Assembly (NCBI GenBank): GCA_027050975.1
Contig: JALUAR010000252.1
Location: forward strand, 1 to 32,942
Direction of reading: 5' to 3'
DNA length: 32,942 nucleotides
DNA from: Thermodesulfovibrio sp.
Lineage (GTDB): Bacteria; Nitrospirota; Thermodesulfovibrionia; Thermodesulfovibrionales; JdFR-85
Each line of letters begins with the position of its first letter. Within the stretch, counting starts at the first letter, position 1. Positions 22,840 to 30,976 of the stretch are shown here, piece by piece. Both the position numbers and the translations under genes were made by a program. The notes beneath the pieces were generated by a model. That model made no database searches. It saw only the letters and a list, made by a program, of their open reading frames with translations, and was not told where the DNA came from.

Positions 22840-24024
22840 ATGGCACAGAAACATCAAACACCCTTACTTGACGAACTCGAAAAGGGACCCTTTCCGAGTT
22901 TCGTTAAGGAGATGAAGAGGGCTGCAGAGCATAGTGAATATGCTCAGGACCTTCTTGGACAGTTAGAGCTCTCCTACAAGGAGAAGGTGACTCACTGGAA
23001 GCATGGTGGTATAGTTGGTGTTAGAGGTTACGGAGCCGGAGTTATCGGCAGGTACTCCGACGTACCTGATAAGTTTCCTGGTGTTGCCCACTTCCATACC
23101 GTCAGGGTTAACCAGCCAGCCGGTTTCTTCTACACCACTTCCGCACTGAGAGAGATATGTGATATCTGGGATAAATATGGTAGTGGACTTACTAACATGC
23201 ATGGTTCCACAGGTGATATTATCCTTCTTGGAACAAAGACAGACAACCTTGAGCCTATCTTTGCTGAGCTTTCCTCAAGGGGATGGGACCTCGGAGGTTC
23301 CGGCTCCGCAGTGAGGACCCCAAGCTGCTGTGTCGGACCGGGCAGATGTGAGTGGGCCTGCTATGACACACTTGAACTCACCTATCAGATAACCCAGAAG
23401 TATCAGGATGAGCTTCACAGACCAATGTTCCCATATAAGTTCAAATTCAAGATGGCAGGCTGTGCTGTTGACTGCATTGCAGCAATTGCCCGTGCAGATA
23501 TGTCCATCATTGGTACCTGGAAGGACAACATCCAGATAGATCAGGATGAGGTCCGCAACTATGCACAGAGCGGAATGGACATTCAGAAAGAGATTGTAGA
23601 TATGTGTCCAACTGGCTGCATGAGCTGGGATGGCAATGAGCTGAAGATTAACGATGAGGACTGTAACAGATGTATGCATTGTATCGCCAAGATGACAAAG
23701 GCTCTCAGACCCGGTAAGGAAAGGGGAGCAACCATACTTCTTGGTAGTAAGGCTCCGATCGTTACAGGTGCTCTCATGTCCTGGGTTATCGTGCCATTCA
23801 TGAAGATGGAGCCACCTTATGAGGAACTCTTTGATCTCGTTGACAGAATCTGGGAGTTCTGGGATGAGCACGGCAAGAACCGTGAGAGGATTGGTGAGCT
23901 GATTGAGAGGCTTGGCTTCCCAACATTCCTCAAAGAGGTTGGCCTTGATCCGCATCCGGCAATGGTTAAGGAGCCAAGGAGAGATCCATTCTTCTTCTGG
24001 TCTGAAGAGGATATCGAAAAGTAA
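22840..24024 (+). CDS. dsrA: Dissimilatory sulfite reductase alpha subunit
   Basis: A 394-residue subunit of the sirohaem enzyme that reduces sulfite in the cytoplasm. The Cys pattern for the sirohaem-coupled [4Fe-4S] cluster is visible: C163/C164, C170, C174 in the C-C-V-G-P-G-R-C stretch, then C208 and C212. An inserted ferredoxin domain follows, with C256, C260, C275, C278 and C281. GAGGAGG at 22828-22834 fixes the ATG. The 241-base upstream gap (after the tRNA) is AT-rich; TTGACC at 22734-22739 is a possible -35 without a well-spaced -10. A small CTCAG/CTGAG dyad covers the edge of the ribosome site. It heads dsrABD-dsrN. Confidence 0.97.
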   Translation: MAQKHQTPLLDELEKGPFPSFVKEMKRAAEHSEYAQDLLGQLELSYKEKVTHWKHGGIVGVRGYGAGVIGRYSDVPDKFPGVAHFHTVRVNQPAGFFYTTSALREICDIWDKYGSGLTNMHGSTGDIILLGTKTDNLEPIFAELSSRGWDLGGSGSAVRTPSCCVGPGRCEWACYDTLELTYQITQKYQDELHRPMFPYKFKFKMAGCAVDCIAAIARADMSIIGTWKDNIQIDQDEVRNYAQSGMDIQKEIVDMCPTGCMSWDGNELKINDEDCNRCMHCIAKMTKALRPGKERGATILLGSKAPIVTGALMSWVIVPFMKMEPPYEELFDLVDRIWEFWDEHGKNRERIGELIERLGFPTFLKEVGLDPHPAMVKEPRRDPFFFWSEEDIEK

Positions 24025-24069
24025 TTACAGAAACAAGCAATATTTTAAAATAAGTAAGAGGAGGTTATT

Positions 24070-25143
24070 ATGTCAGAATTACCACAGAGACAGACAGATA
24101 TCGGACCACCGCATTTTAGCAAATTTTTACCACCAGTAATAAAGAATAACTATGGTCAGTGGAAGTATCATGAGATTAAGAGCCCAGGCGTAATGGTTCA
24201 TGTTGCTGAAAGTGGTGACAAGATCTGGACTGTTAGGGTCGCAAGCCCAAGGCTTCTTTCCACTGACACTATCAGGGATATTTGTGAGATTGCTGATAAA
24301 TATTGTGATGGTTATCTCAGGTTTACCACGAGGCATAATGTAGAGTTTCTCCTTTCAGACGAGAGCAAGGTTGATCCTCTCGTTAATGAACTGAAAGAGA
24401 AAGGCTACATGATAGGTGGTATCGGTGCAAGGATCAGTAACGTTGTTCACACTCAGGGTTGGGTACACTGCCACTCAGCTGCAACAGATGCCTCCGGTCT
24501 TGTCAAGGCAATGATGGACGAGCTCCATGAGTACTTCCACACAAAGGAGCTTCCTGCAAAGGTAAGACTTGCTGTTGCATGCTGTGTTAACATGTGTGGT
24601 GCAGTTCACTGCTCTGATATTGCCCTTGTTGGTGTGCACAAGACACCACCGAGAATCGAGCATGAGAAAGTAAAGAACCTCTGCGAGATTCCTTCAACAG
24701 TTGCCTCCTGTCCAACCAGCGCTATCAGTCCAGATCCAAAGAACAAGAGCGTGAAGATCAAGCTTGAGAAATGCATGTACTGTGGTAACTGCTACTCTGT
24801 CTGCCCGGCCATGCCAATTGCTGATCCGAAGAATGACGGTGTGGCAATCGTGGTTGGTGGTAAGGTTTCGAACCTGAGGTCCAATCCTATGTTCTCAAAG
24901 TTAGCTGTGCCGTGGCTTCCTAATAATCCACCAAGGTGGCCAGAGGTTACAGATGCAGTGAAGAAGATCCTTGATGCATACATAGACGGTGCAAAGAAGC
25001 ATGAAAGGCTTGGTGAGTGGATTGAAAGGATCGGCTGGGAAAAGTTCTTCAAGATCACCGGCCTCGAGTTCAGGCTCCAGCATATCGACGACTTTACCTT
25101 TGCACGTGAGACTTGGAGAATGGCTGCTACATTCAAATGGTAA
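24070..25143 (+). CDS. dsrB: Dissimilatory sulfite reductase beta subunit
   Basis: A 357-residue partner of DsrA; the two form the alpha2beta2 core of the enzyme. C134, C171, C172 and C176 (W-V-H-C, then C-C-V-N-M-C) match the catalytic sirohaem-cluster ligands of DsrB. The ferredoxin domain has C235-M-Y-C238-G-N-C241-Y-S-V-C245. All expected ligands are present, so the enzyme should be active. GAGGAGG lies just before the ATG at 24070, 45 bases after dsrA. A strong hairpin lies between it and dsrD. dsrC and the membrane complex genes are not in this window. Confidence 0.97.
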   Translation: MSELPQRQTDIGPPHFSKFLPPVIKNNYGQWKYHEIKSPGVMVHVAESGDKIWTVRVASPRLLSTDTIRDICEIADKYCDGYLRFTTRHNVEFLLSDESKVDPLVNELKEKGYMIGGIGARISNVVHTQGWVHCHSAATDASGLVKAMMDELHEYFHTKELPAKVRLAVACCVNMCGAVHCSDIALVGVHKTPPRIEHEKVKNLCEIPSTVASCPTSAISPDPKNKSVKIKLEKCMYCGNCYSVCPAMPIADPKNDGVAIVVGGKVSNLRSNPMFSKLAVPWLPNNPPRWPEVTDAVKKILDAYIDGAKKHERLGEWIERIGWEKFFKITGLEFRLQHIDDFTFARETWRMAATFKW

Positions 25144-25150
25144 TAAAAGG

Positions 25151-25173
25151 AGGGGGGATCTAATATCCCCCCT
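25151..25173 (+). terminator. Strong intra-operon hairpin between dsrB and dsrD
   Basis: AGGGGGGAT (25151-25159) pairs perfectly with ATCCCCCCT (25165-25173) around the loop CTAAT: a nine-base-pair, G/C-rich stem. No run of T follows (TAATCTTATG), so it is a poor classical terminator. It more likely partly attenuates transcription, or protects or processes the dsrAB mRNA 3' end, lowering dsrD and dsrN relative to dsrAB. Confidence 0.55.
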
Positions 25174-25197
25174 TAATCTTATGAAAGGGGTGCTTAT

Positions 25198-25416
25198 ATG
25201 GATAGGGAAGAACTGAAAAAGGTTATATATGAGTTAGTAGAAAAGTCAATGGGTAAGAAGAAACTGAAACAGAGTGACATTCTCAAAAAGGTCTCTGCTG
25301 ATCACGGCGTTGATAAATCAGAAGTGAAGGCTGCTCTCAGAGAGTTGCTTGATTCCGGTCAGTTGATATTTACCTATTTTGGCGGCAGCTACGTTGAAAT
25401 TCCGCCAAAGGAGTAA
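25198..25416 (+). CDS. dsrD: DsrD winged-helix protein
   Basis: A 72-residue protein with the length and helix-turn-helix/winged layout of DsrD: an N-terminal helix, S-D-I-L-K-K, V-D-K-S-E-V-K-A-A-L-R-E-L-L-D-S-G-Q-L, and the wing F-T-Y-F-G-G-S-Y-V-E. DsrD is characteristic of reductive-type sulfite/sulfate reducers and is reported to stimulate sulfite reduction by DsrAB. It lies directly after dsrB, beyond the hairpin, with AAAGGGG before its ATG. Its presence argues for sulfite reduction, not sulfur oxidation, in this organism. Confidence 0.93.
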   Translation: MDREELKKVIYELVEKSMGKKKLKQSDILKKVSADHGVDKSEVKAALRELLDSGQLIFTYFGGSYVEIPPKE

Positions 25417-25429
25417 TAAAAGATAATAA

Positions 25430-26824
25430 GTGAACTTTTGCCTTCCAAGGGTGGTTATAGCAGGGCTTAGAGGGGGCTCTGGTAAAACCACCCTTTCTAT
25501 TGGTCTGACAAGGGCGCTTACCAGCCGTGGCCTGAAGGTTACTTCCTTCAAGAAAGGGCCGGACTATATTGACGCAGGCTGGCTCGCCAGGGCTTCCTAC
25601 AATCGCTGCTATAACCTTGATCCTTATCTTATTTCTCAGGAGAAACTTCTGCAGTCCTTTGTGTATCATTCAAAAGATTCGGATATCGCTCTGGTGGAAG
25701 GAAACCGGGGTATATTCGATGGTGTTGACATAGAGGGGGCTTATAGTACTGCGGAACTTGCCAAGCTGATAAAATCACCGGTTGTATTGGTTGTAGACTG
25801 CACAAAGGTTACCCGTACGTTGGCTCCCATGATAAATGGCATCGCCACCTTTGATCCTGATGTAAATCTCCAGGGTGTAATACTTAACAATATTGCTGGC
25901 TCCAGACATGAGACTGTCATCAGAGGAGCTATAGAAAGATACACGGATGTGAAGGTTATAGGAGGGTTTCGACGTCTTAAGTCGGAGATCATGCCCGAGA
26001 GACACCTCGGCCTTACTCCACAGGTAGAACATCCCCATGTTGAAGAGGCAATCCGGATGCTCTCCGATATTGTGAATAAAGAGATAGATGTGGAGACCTT
26101 TGCTGAGATTGCCAAAACAGCAGGACCATTGCAGGCTGACAATGACCTTTACCAGGGATATGCCAGATGCGAGAAAGAGCCGGTGGTCATAGGAATTATA
26201 AAGGATACGGCATTTCAGTTTTATTACCCTGAAAATATCGACTCTTTAGAGCACGGAGGCGTCAGAATTGTGGAGATTAATGCTATAGAAGAGAGGTGCC
26301 TGCCTGAGATCGATGCCTTGTATATCGGCGGAGGTTTTCCCGAAACAAATGCCATTGCGCTTTCGGATAACAGGAGTTTTATGGCCTCTTTAAAAGAGGC
26401 AGTTGAGGATGGATTGCCTGTATATGCCGAATGTGGAGGCCTGATGTATCTTGGCAGAGAGATTGAATACAATGGAAAGGCCTATCCCATGTCAGGAGTG
26501 TTGCCTATGGAGTTTAAGATGGAGCCTCGGCCTGCTGCGCATGGCTATACGGTGGTGGAGGTAGTAGAGGAGAATCCCTTCTATCAAAAAGGGACTTTGT
26601 TGAAAGGGCATGAGTTTCATTACTCGAGGGTAATAAAAGTAGGTGAAGACCTTAAAATGGCATTTCTGATGAAAAGAGGTAAGGGAATTGCAAACAGGAA
26701 AGATGGAATAGTGTATAAGAATGTCTTTGCCACATACACACATCTGCATGCCCTGGGTGCTCCTGAATGGACTGAGGCCATGATCCGTGCAGCAGAGAGA
26801 TACAGGGATCAAAAGAATGCCTGA
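25430..26824 (+). CDS. dsrN: CbiA-type cobyrinate/sirohaem amidase (DsrN-like)
   Basis: A 464-residue glutamine-dependent amidase: an N-terminal P-loop (G-L-R-G-G-S-G-K-T-T, about 12-21), G-P-D-Y-I-D, E-G-N-R-G-I-F-D-G, and a C-terminal class I amidotransferase domain with nucleophile C335 in Y-A-E-C-G-G-L. CbiA makes cobyrinic acid a,c-diamide; the dsr-linked form, DsrN, is thought to amidate sirohaem for DsrAB. Location 13 bases after dsrD favours the DsrN role, but corrinoid amidation cannot be excluded, particularly in an organism with cobalamin-type radical SAM enzymes. The start is GTG at 25430. Confidence 0.88.
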   Translation: MNFCLPRVVIAGLRGGSGKTTLSIGLTRALTSRGLKVTSFKKGPDYIDAGWLARASYNRCYNLDPYLISQEKLLQSFVYHSKDSDIALVEGNRGIFDGVDIEGAYSTAELAKLIKSPVVLVVDCTKVTRTLAPMINGIATFDPDVNLQGVILNNIAGSRHETVIRGAIERYTDVKVIGGFRRLKSEIMPERHLGLTPQVEHPHVEEAIRMLSDIVNKEIDVETFAEIAKTAGPLQADNDLYQGYARCEKEPVVIGIIKDTAFQFYYPENIDSLEHGGVRIVEINAIEERCLPEIDALYIGGGFPETNAIALSDNRSFMASLKEAVEDGLPVYAECGGLMYLGREIEYNGKAYPMSGVLPMEFKMEPRPAAHGYTVVEVVEENPFYQKGTLLKGHEFHYSRVIKVGEDLKMAFLMKRGKGIANRKDGIVYKNVFATYTHLHALGAPEWTEAMIRAAERYRDQKNA

Positions 26825-26854
26825 TTTGAGGGCCTGCCTCCTTCTAATTCTCTA

Positions 26855-26883
26855 TTAAATCTGCAATACTTCTGTGTTATAAT
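26855..26883 (+). promoter_or_regulatory. Possible promoter before the HEAT-like gene
   Basis: TTAAAT at 26855-26860, a 17-base spacer and a perfect TATAAT at 26878-26883 lie in the 184-base gap after the dsr operon. The -35 is poor. A separate promoter for the 27009 gene would fit its long leader. Confidence 0.35.
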
Positions 26884-27008
26884 TTAATATATTTTAAACT
26901 TGATAAATAATTTAAACAAATCAAGGCGGCAACTGATCCGTGATAAAAGATGCTTCTTTGTTTGTTGTGAACTCAGTTTGAAACAGAAATGAGACAGAGG
27001 AGCCGGTT

Positions 27009-27689
27009 ATGGACAGTCTCAGAAAGATTAAAAAAGAGGTGAGGTCTCTTATAGAGAAGGGAGATATAGAGACTCTTCGAAAAATGGCACCGGAGAATCC
27101 AAGGGTGGTGAGCGCAATAATTGCCCTGACCTATGATAAGGATTCACTTCTTACGTGGAAGGCCATAGAGGCAATGGGAGAGGTGGTAAAGGAGATAACC
27201 GAGAGGTCTGTTGAAGAGGGAGGAAATGTCATAAGGAGGCTTCTCTGGTCGATAACAGAGGAGTCCGGAGGAATAGGATGGTCTGCTCTGGAGATGCTGG
27301 CTGAAGTGATACGAAATGCTCCGGAGCAGTATGCCCAGATAGTGCCTCTTATTATAGAGTACTATGACGAGGCTATCTTCCGTCCCAGTGTGCTTTACGC
27401 ACTTTGTAGAATAGGCTCTGCTCACCCCGAGTTGATTTATGATCATGAAAAAGTAAAAGAGATTCTGACAGAGGCATTGTCCGATCCTGATCCAACAGTA
27501 AGAGGATATGCTCTGTTTGCATACAGGTGCCTAAAGGGGATAGTCGGACCAATAGAGGAAAGGCTGATTAGTGATCTCAGAGGGGATGAGTCAGAGTTTA
27601 CAATATACATTGATGGTCAGATACGCAGAATCAAAATAAAGGATATAGCTTTAGACACTCAGGACTCAAAAATAGAAACCAAGAACTAA
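27009..27689 (+). CDS. HEAT-repeat-like protein (DVU0298-like)
   Basis: A 226-residue all-helical soluble protein with several HEAT/armadillo-like helix pairs: T-W-K-A-I-E-A-M-G-E-V near 50, E-S-G-G-I-G-W-S-A-L-E-M-L-A-E-V near 90, F-R-P-S-V-L-Y-A-L-C-R-I-G near 128 and P-D-P-T-V-R-G-Y-A-L-F-A near 160. The E-S-G-G-I-G-W segment recalls the DVU0298-type family of sulfate reducers, whose function is unknown. GAGGAG before the ATG fixes the start. It lies downstream of dsrN but across a 184-base gap with its own promoter candidate. Its stop overlaps the convergent glgC stop by four bases. Confidence 0.75.
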   Translation: MDSLRKIKKEVRSLIEKGDIETLRKMAPENPRVVSAIIALTYDKDSLLTWKAIEAMGEVVKEITERSVEEGGNVIRRLLWSITEESGGIGWSALEMLAEVIRNAPEQYAQIVPLIIEYYDEAIFRPSVLYALCRIGSAHPELIYDHEKVKEILTEALSDPDPTVRGYALFAYRCLKGIVGPIEERLISDLRGDESEFTIYIDGQIRRIKIKDIALDTQDSKIETKN

Positions 27690-28900
27690 CTTTTCCACCC
27701 CTTCCTTGGAATTACCCTGATGCCTGACGGATCAATATGGAGACCGAATCTCTCGTCTTCCGAATCAAATCCAATCCTGGAACCCTCCTTTATTACATTC
27801 AGCTTGTCTACGATTACATTCCTGAGGTGGCAGCCTCTTTTCAGAACAGTGAAGTCCATAATTATTGAATCCTCCACTACTACATTATCCTCTATCACTA
27901 CACCGGTGCGTATCACGGAGTTCTTGATTGTGACATTTTTATGTATTGTCACACCTTCCGAGATCATGCTGTTTATAACTTCAGCCTTTAGTATCTTTGA
28001 GGCCGGTGCCTTCTGGCCGGAAGGGTAGATTGGCCAGAGAGGATTGCTTAATTCAAAACGGGGGTCCTCACCAAGCATATCCATATGGGCATCAAAGAAT
28101 GCCTTTATTGTTCCTACATCACGCCAGTAACCTTTTTCTTCGTATGGTTGTGTGCCCGGGATAATGTTAGTGGCAAAATCATAGGCAAAGAGTCTTCCTG
28201 AGCCTACAAGCTCCGGTAAAATGTGGGCCCCAAAATCATGATGCTTTTTGCTCTGTGCCTCAACAAGGGCATTAATTAATACGTCGGTATTAAAGATATA
28301 ATTGCCCATTGACACGTAAGCCCTTTTGGGATCCGAAGGCATGGGAGTGGGGGTTGTTGGTTTTTCCTGAAATCCAACTATACGGTGCTCACTATCGATC
28401 TGGATCACGCCAAAGGAGGATGCCTCTTCAAGCGGTACAGGCCTTGCAGCTATTGTGACATCGGCTCCCTTTAAAAGATGGAAATCTATCATCTGTCGTA
28501 TATCCATCCTGTAGATATGATCTGCACCAAAGACAACAACCAACCCGGGATTGTGATTTTTAATTAGATTAATGTTCTGGAAAACCGCATCTGCAGTGCC
28601 CTGGAACCACTCCGGTCCCATTCTCATCTGAGGAGGAACCACAGCAATAAAATGGTCTCTGATGATGGGTGACATAACCCATTGCTGCCTTATATGCTCT
28701 ATCAGTGATTGAGACTTGTACTGAACAAGCAGATAGATTGAAAAGATCTGGGAGTTCACTAGATTGCTTAATACAAAATCCACGATTCTGTAGCGTCCTC
28801 CGAAAGGTACCGCCGGTTTTGAGCGGAATGCGGTAAGGGGAAAAAGTCTCTCTCCCTTTCCTCCGGCAAGGACAAAGGCAAGTATCTTCGGATGTGGCAT
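27686..28900 (-). CDS. glgC: Glucose-1-phosphate adenylyltransferase
   Basis: A 404-residue ADP-glucose pyrophosphorylase, the first committed step of bacterial glycogen synthesis. It has the nucleotide-binding G-G-K-G-E-R-L-F-P-L-T, the S-K-P-A-V-P-F-G-G-R-Y-R-I-V-D-F motif, F-G-A-D-H-I-Y-R-M-D, G-Y-W-R-D-V-G-T substrate contacts, and a C-terminal left-handed beta-helix region (repeats such as I-E-D-N-V-V-V-E-D-S). AGGAGG directly precedes the ATG. It lies 66 bases after mlaD on the same strand; its link to lipid transport is positional only. No other glycogen gene is in the window. Confidence 0.94.
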   Translation of the reverse strand: MPHPKILAFVLAGGKGERLFPLTAFRSKPAVPFGGRYRIVDFVLSNLVNSQIFSIYLLVQYKSQSLIEHIRQQWVMSPIIRDHFIAVVPPQMRMGPEWFQGTADAVFQNINLIKNHNPGLVVVFGADHIYRMDIRQMIDFHLLKGADVTIAARPVPLEEASSFGVIQIDSEHRIVGFQEKPTTPTPMPSDPKRAYVSMGNYIFNTDVLINALVEAQSKKHHDFGAHILPELVGSGRLFAYDFATNIIPGTQPYEEKGYWRDVGTIKAFFDAHMDMLGEDPRFELSNPLWPIYPSGQKAPASKILKAEVINSMISEGVTIHKNVTIKNSVIRTGVVIEDNVVVEDSIIMDFTVLKRGCHLRNVIVDKLNVIKEGSRIGFDSEDERFGLHIDPSGIRVIPRKGWKS

Positions 28901-28966
28901 ATTACCTCCTCGGGATTATTTAGATGTTATAGATTATTTTACACTAACAAAATAAAATATGGGGCA

Positions 28967-30028
28967 TCAAAACAGGCTAAATTTAAAATACTTTTTCGGG
29001 TTCTCTCTGATGTCTTTAATCAATATGTTGAGCTCTTTCAAAGTGATTTTTAACTCCTCCATAACCTCTTTGTCTTTGATGAGGCTGCCAAGGAGTCCCT
29101 CTCCTTCATCAATTCTTTTAAGGAGACTGTTCAGCCTCTTCGATGTCTCAGCTAAGTTGTTATAAAGTTCGGGGTCCTCTATAAGCCTGTAAAGTGTTCC
29201 TTTAGAGGAGCGTATATGCTCTGTAAAAGAGCTAAGGTTATCGGTTGCCTTCATAAAGCGGTCATAAAGCTCCGGACTCACAATTAGCTTTTTTACCGTG
29301 CCCTCTGCCCTGTTTAAGGTCTCGGCAAAGAGGCGTATCTCTTTGACCGATTCCGAAAGGTCTTTGTATAACTTATCCTCTGTGATTAATCTGCCTGCCG
29401 TGCCACTGCCGCTTTTCAGTTTTTTGGTAATGGACGAAAGATCTTCCGTTGTCTTTTTAAGATTTTCATAAAGCGCAGGGTCCCTCAGAAGCATCGGAAC
29501 GGTGCCTTTGCCTTTTTCAAGATTTACAAGTATCTCCTCCAGTTTATGTATGAATTCAGTAAGGCGGGCCAGTGATGCCTGTGAGGTCTCGACAATGTCC
29601 TGGATTCCCGCAGGAGAGACTCCCTGTATAGTGTCTCCGGGACTCAGAGCAGGTGCTGTTTTTGAGCCAGGTATAATCTCTATATATTTATCGCCCAGCA
29701 GGCCAAGGGTTAGAATTGTGGCTTTTGAGTCTCTTTTCAGATACCTCAGGGACTCTCTTGATAGTGCCATTGTTACCTTTATTTTGCTTTCCATAACGAA
29801 ATCGAGCCCTTTTACAGATCCGATCTCAATACCCGAGAACCAGACTGGAGCGCCTTCCCTGAGCCCTTTTACATCATCAAAAACTGCATATACATTAGCC
29901 TTCGGTTTTAGAATCTCCTCGATGTTTCCAGCAAACATAACAGTGATAAAAACTATGGCAAGCGCAATGGTTACGGTAAGTCCCACCCTTAGTTGTGACA
30001 GCCTGACCTGCTTTTTCTGCTGGTACAT
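28967..30028 (-). CDS. mlaD: MlaD-like MCE-domain substrate-binding protein with 34-residue repeats
   Basis: A 353-residue membrane-anchored protein: one N-terminal helix (about 15-34), an MCE domain (about 42-120, V-Y-A-V-F-D-D-V-K-G-L-R-E-G-A-P-V, then G-L-L-G-D-K-Y-I-E-I), then a long helical tail. In the tail a G-x-G-T-x-x-x-L-I-x-D-P-x-L-Y-like unit recurs at residues 173, 207, 241, 275 and 309, exactly 34 apart. MCE proteins of this type form hexameric rings passing phospholipids between membranes. AGGAGG is best spaced for the ATG at 30028; a GTG three bases earlier sits too close. It is the last mla gene of the minus-strand group. Confidence 0.87.
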   Translation of the reverse strand: MYQQKKQVRLSQLRVGLTVTIALAIVFITVMFAGNIEEILKPKANVYAVFDDVKGLREGAPVWFSGIEIGSVKGLDFVMESKIKVTMALSRESLRYLKRDSKATILTLGLLGDKYIEIIPGSKTAPALSPGDTIQGVSPAGIQDIVETSQASLARLTEFIHKLEEILVNLEKGKGTVPMLLRDPALYENLKKTTEDLSSITKKLKSGSGTAGRLITEDKLYKDLSESVKEIRLFAETLNRAEGTVKKLIVSPELYDRFMKATDNLSSFTEHIRSSKGTLYRLIEDPELYNNLAETSKRLNSLLKRIDEGEGLLGSLIKDKEVMEELKITLKELNILIKDIRENPKKYFKFSLF

Positions 30029-30059
30029 CACGCCTCCTGTCCCAGACGGGAAGTTTTAA

Positions 30060-30095
30060 CTCTCCATCCCTGTGGCTTGCCCCACAAATGGAGAG
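30060..30095. repeat. Hairpin with shared motif, mlaD-mlaF gap (copy A)
   Basis: CTCTCCAT (30060-30067) pairs with ATGGAGAG (30088-30095); inside, TGTGG (30071-30075) pairs with CCACA (30082-30086). The core CCCTGTGGCTTGCCCCA (30068-30084) recurs 77 bases on with two mismatches in its first 16 positions. It may end the upstream mlaF message or be a dispersed palindromic repeat. Confidence 0.5.
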
Positions 30096-30144
30096 CTATT
30101 ACAAACAAAAACTTTCCTTTGTTTTCTTTAAGTAAATTAAGTTG

Positions 30145-30163
30145 CCCTGCGGCTTGCCACAGG
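30145..30163. repeat. Hairpin with shared motif, mlaD-mlaF gap (copy B)
   Basis: CCTG-C-GG (30146-30152) pairs with CC-A-CAGG (30157-30163) around CTTG. The core CCCTGCGGCTTGCCACA at 30145-30161 matches copy A closely, so the gap carries two copies of one short palindromic motif. Confidence 0.45.
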
Positions 30164-30226
30164 ATGATTCATAAATATTATACCACCTAACAGGCTGATC
30201 CAGGATTTTTGATACAACTGAGTCGG

Positions 30227-30976
30227 TTATGTACCAACCAGGAGAATCTCATTGATGAATCTCCTCAACTCTGCGTCATCAGTATTTTTCAACTCCTCTA
30301 TATTTCCGTCAAACGAAATTTTTCCAGACCTTAGATACATAAACCGTTCAGCCACTTTTACGGCATCGGTTATTTTGTGTGTTACCACTATAAGCCCTCT
30401 TCTGTTGGGAGGCTCTCCAGAGGATAGATCATTTATAAGACCGCAGATATTGTCTGCACTTATGGGATCAAGTCCGGTTGTTGGCTCGTCATATAGGATC
30501 ATTTTTGGTTCACATGCAGCAAGAGACCGGGCAATGGCAACACGTCTTTGCATGCCACCGCTGAGTTCCTCGGGCATCATGTCTATGGCATACTCCATTC
30601 CGACGCGTCTTAGTAGTTCCCTTACCCTCTGTTCTATCTCCTCCTCTCTAAGATCGTAATACTCCCTCAGACAGAAAGCCACATTCTCTCTTACGGTCAT
30701 GGAGTCAAAGAGTGCGCCTTCCTGAAAAACGATGCTGAAGTTCATCCGGGTCTCTCTCAGCTGTCTTTCTGAGAGTTTGGTTATATCCTTGCCATCTATG
30801 ATAATTCTTCCCGAGTCCGGCTGAAGCAGACCAAGGATTAATTTCAATATTGTTGTTTTGCCCTCTCCACTGCCGCCCAGGATAGCTATTTTCTCGTAAA
30901 ATCTGGCCTCGAAGGAGAGCCCGTCAAGTACCTGATGATTTCCAAAGGCAAGACTTACATTTTCAAAAACTATCAT
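30227..30976 (-). CDS. mlaF: MlaF-like ABC transporter ATPase
   Basis: A 249-residue ATPase of the MCE-linked lipid transporter. Walker A is GGSGEGKTT (about 34-42), the Q-loop is in V-F-Q-E, the signature is LSGGMQRR, Walker B is MILYDEPTTGLDP, and the switch histidine is in V-T-H-K. LSGGM with the Y-D-E-P-T-T-G-L-D run is typical of MlaF proteins. The start overlaps the MlaE stop by four bases (ATGA), so the ATPase and permease are co-translated. A 198-base gap with two hairpins separates it from mlaD, unusual for this operon. Confidence 0.93.
   Translation of the reverse strand: MIVFENVSLAFGNHQVLDGLSFEARFYEKIAILGGSGEGKTTILKLILGLLQPDSGRIIIDGKDITKLSERQLRETRMNFSIVFQEGALFDSMTVRENVAFCLREYYDLREEEIEQRVRELLRRVGMEYAIDMMPEELSGGMQRRVAIARSLAACEPKMILYDEPTTGLDPISADNICGLINDLSSGEPPNRRGLIVVTHKITDAVKVAERFMYLRSGKISFDGNIEELKNTDDAELRRFINEILLVGT

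Noticed and set aside
25151..25173. A full transcription terminator ending the dsr operon at dsrB
   Set aside because: No T-run follows, and dsrD and dsrN come immediately after in the same direction.
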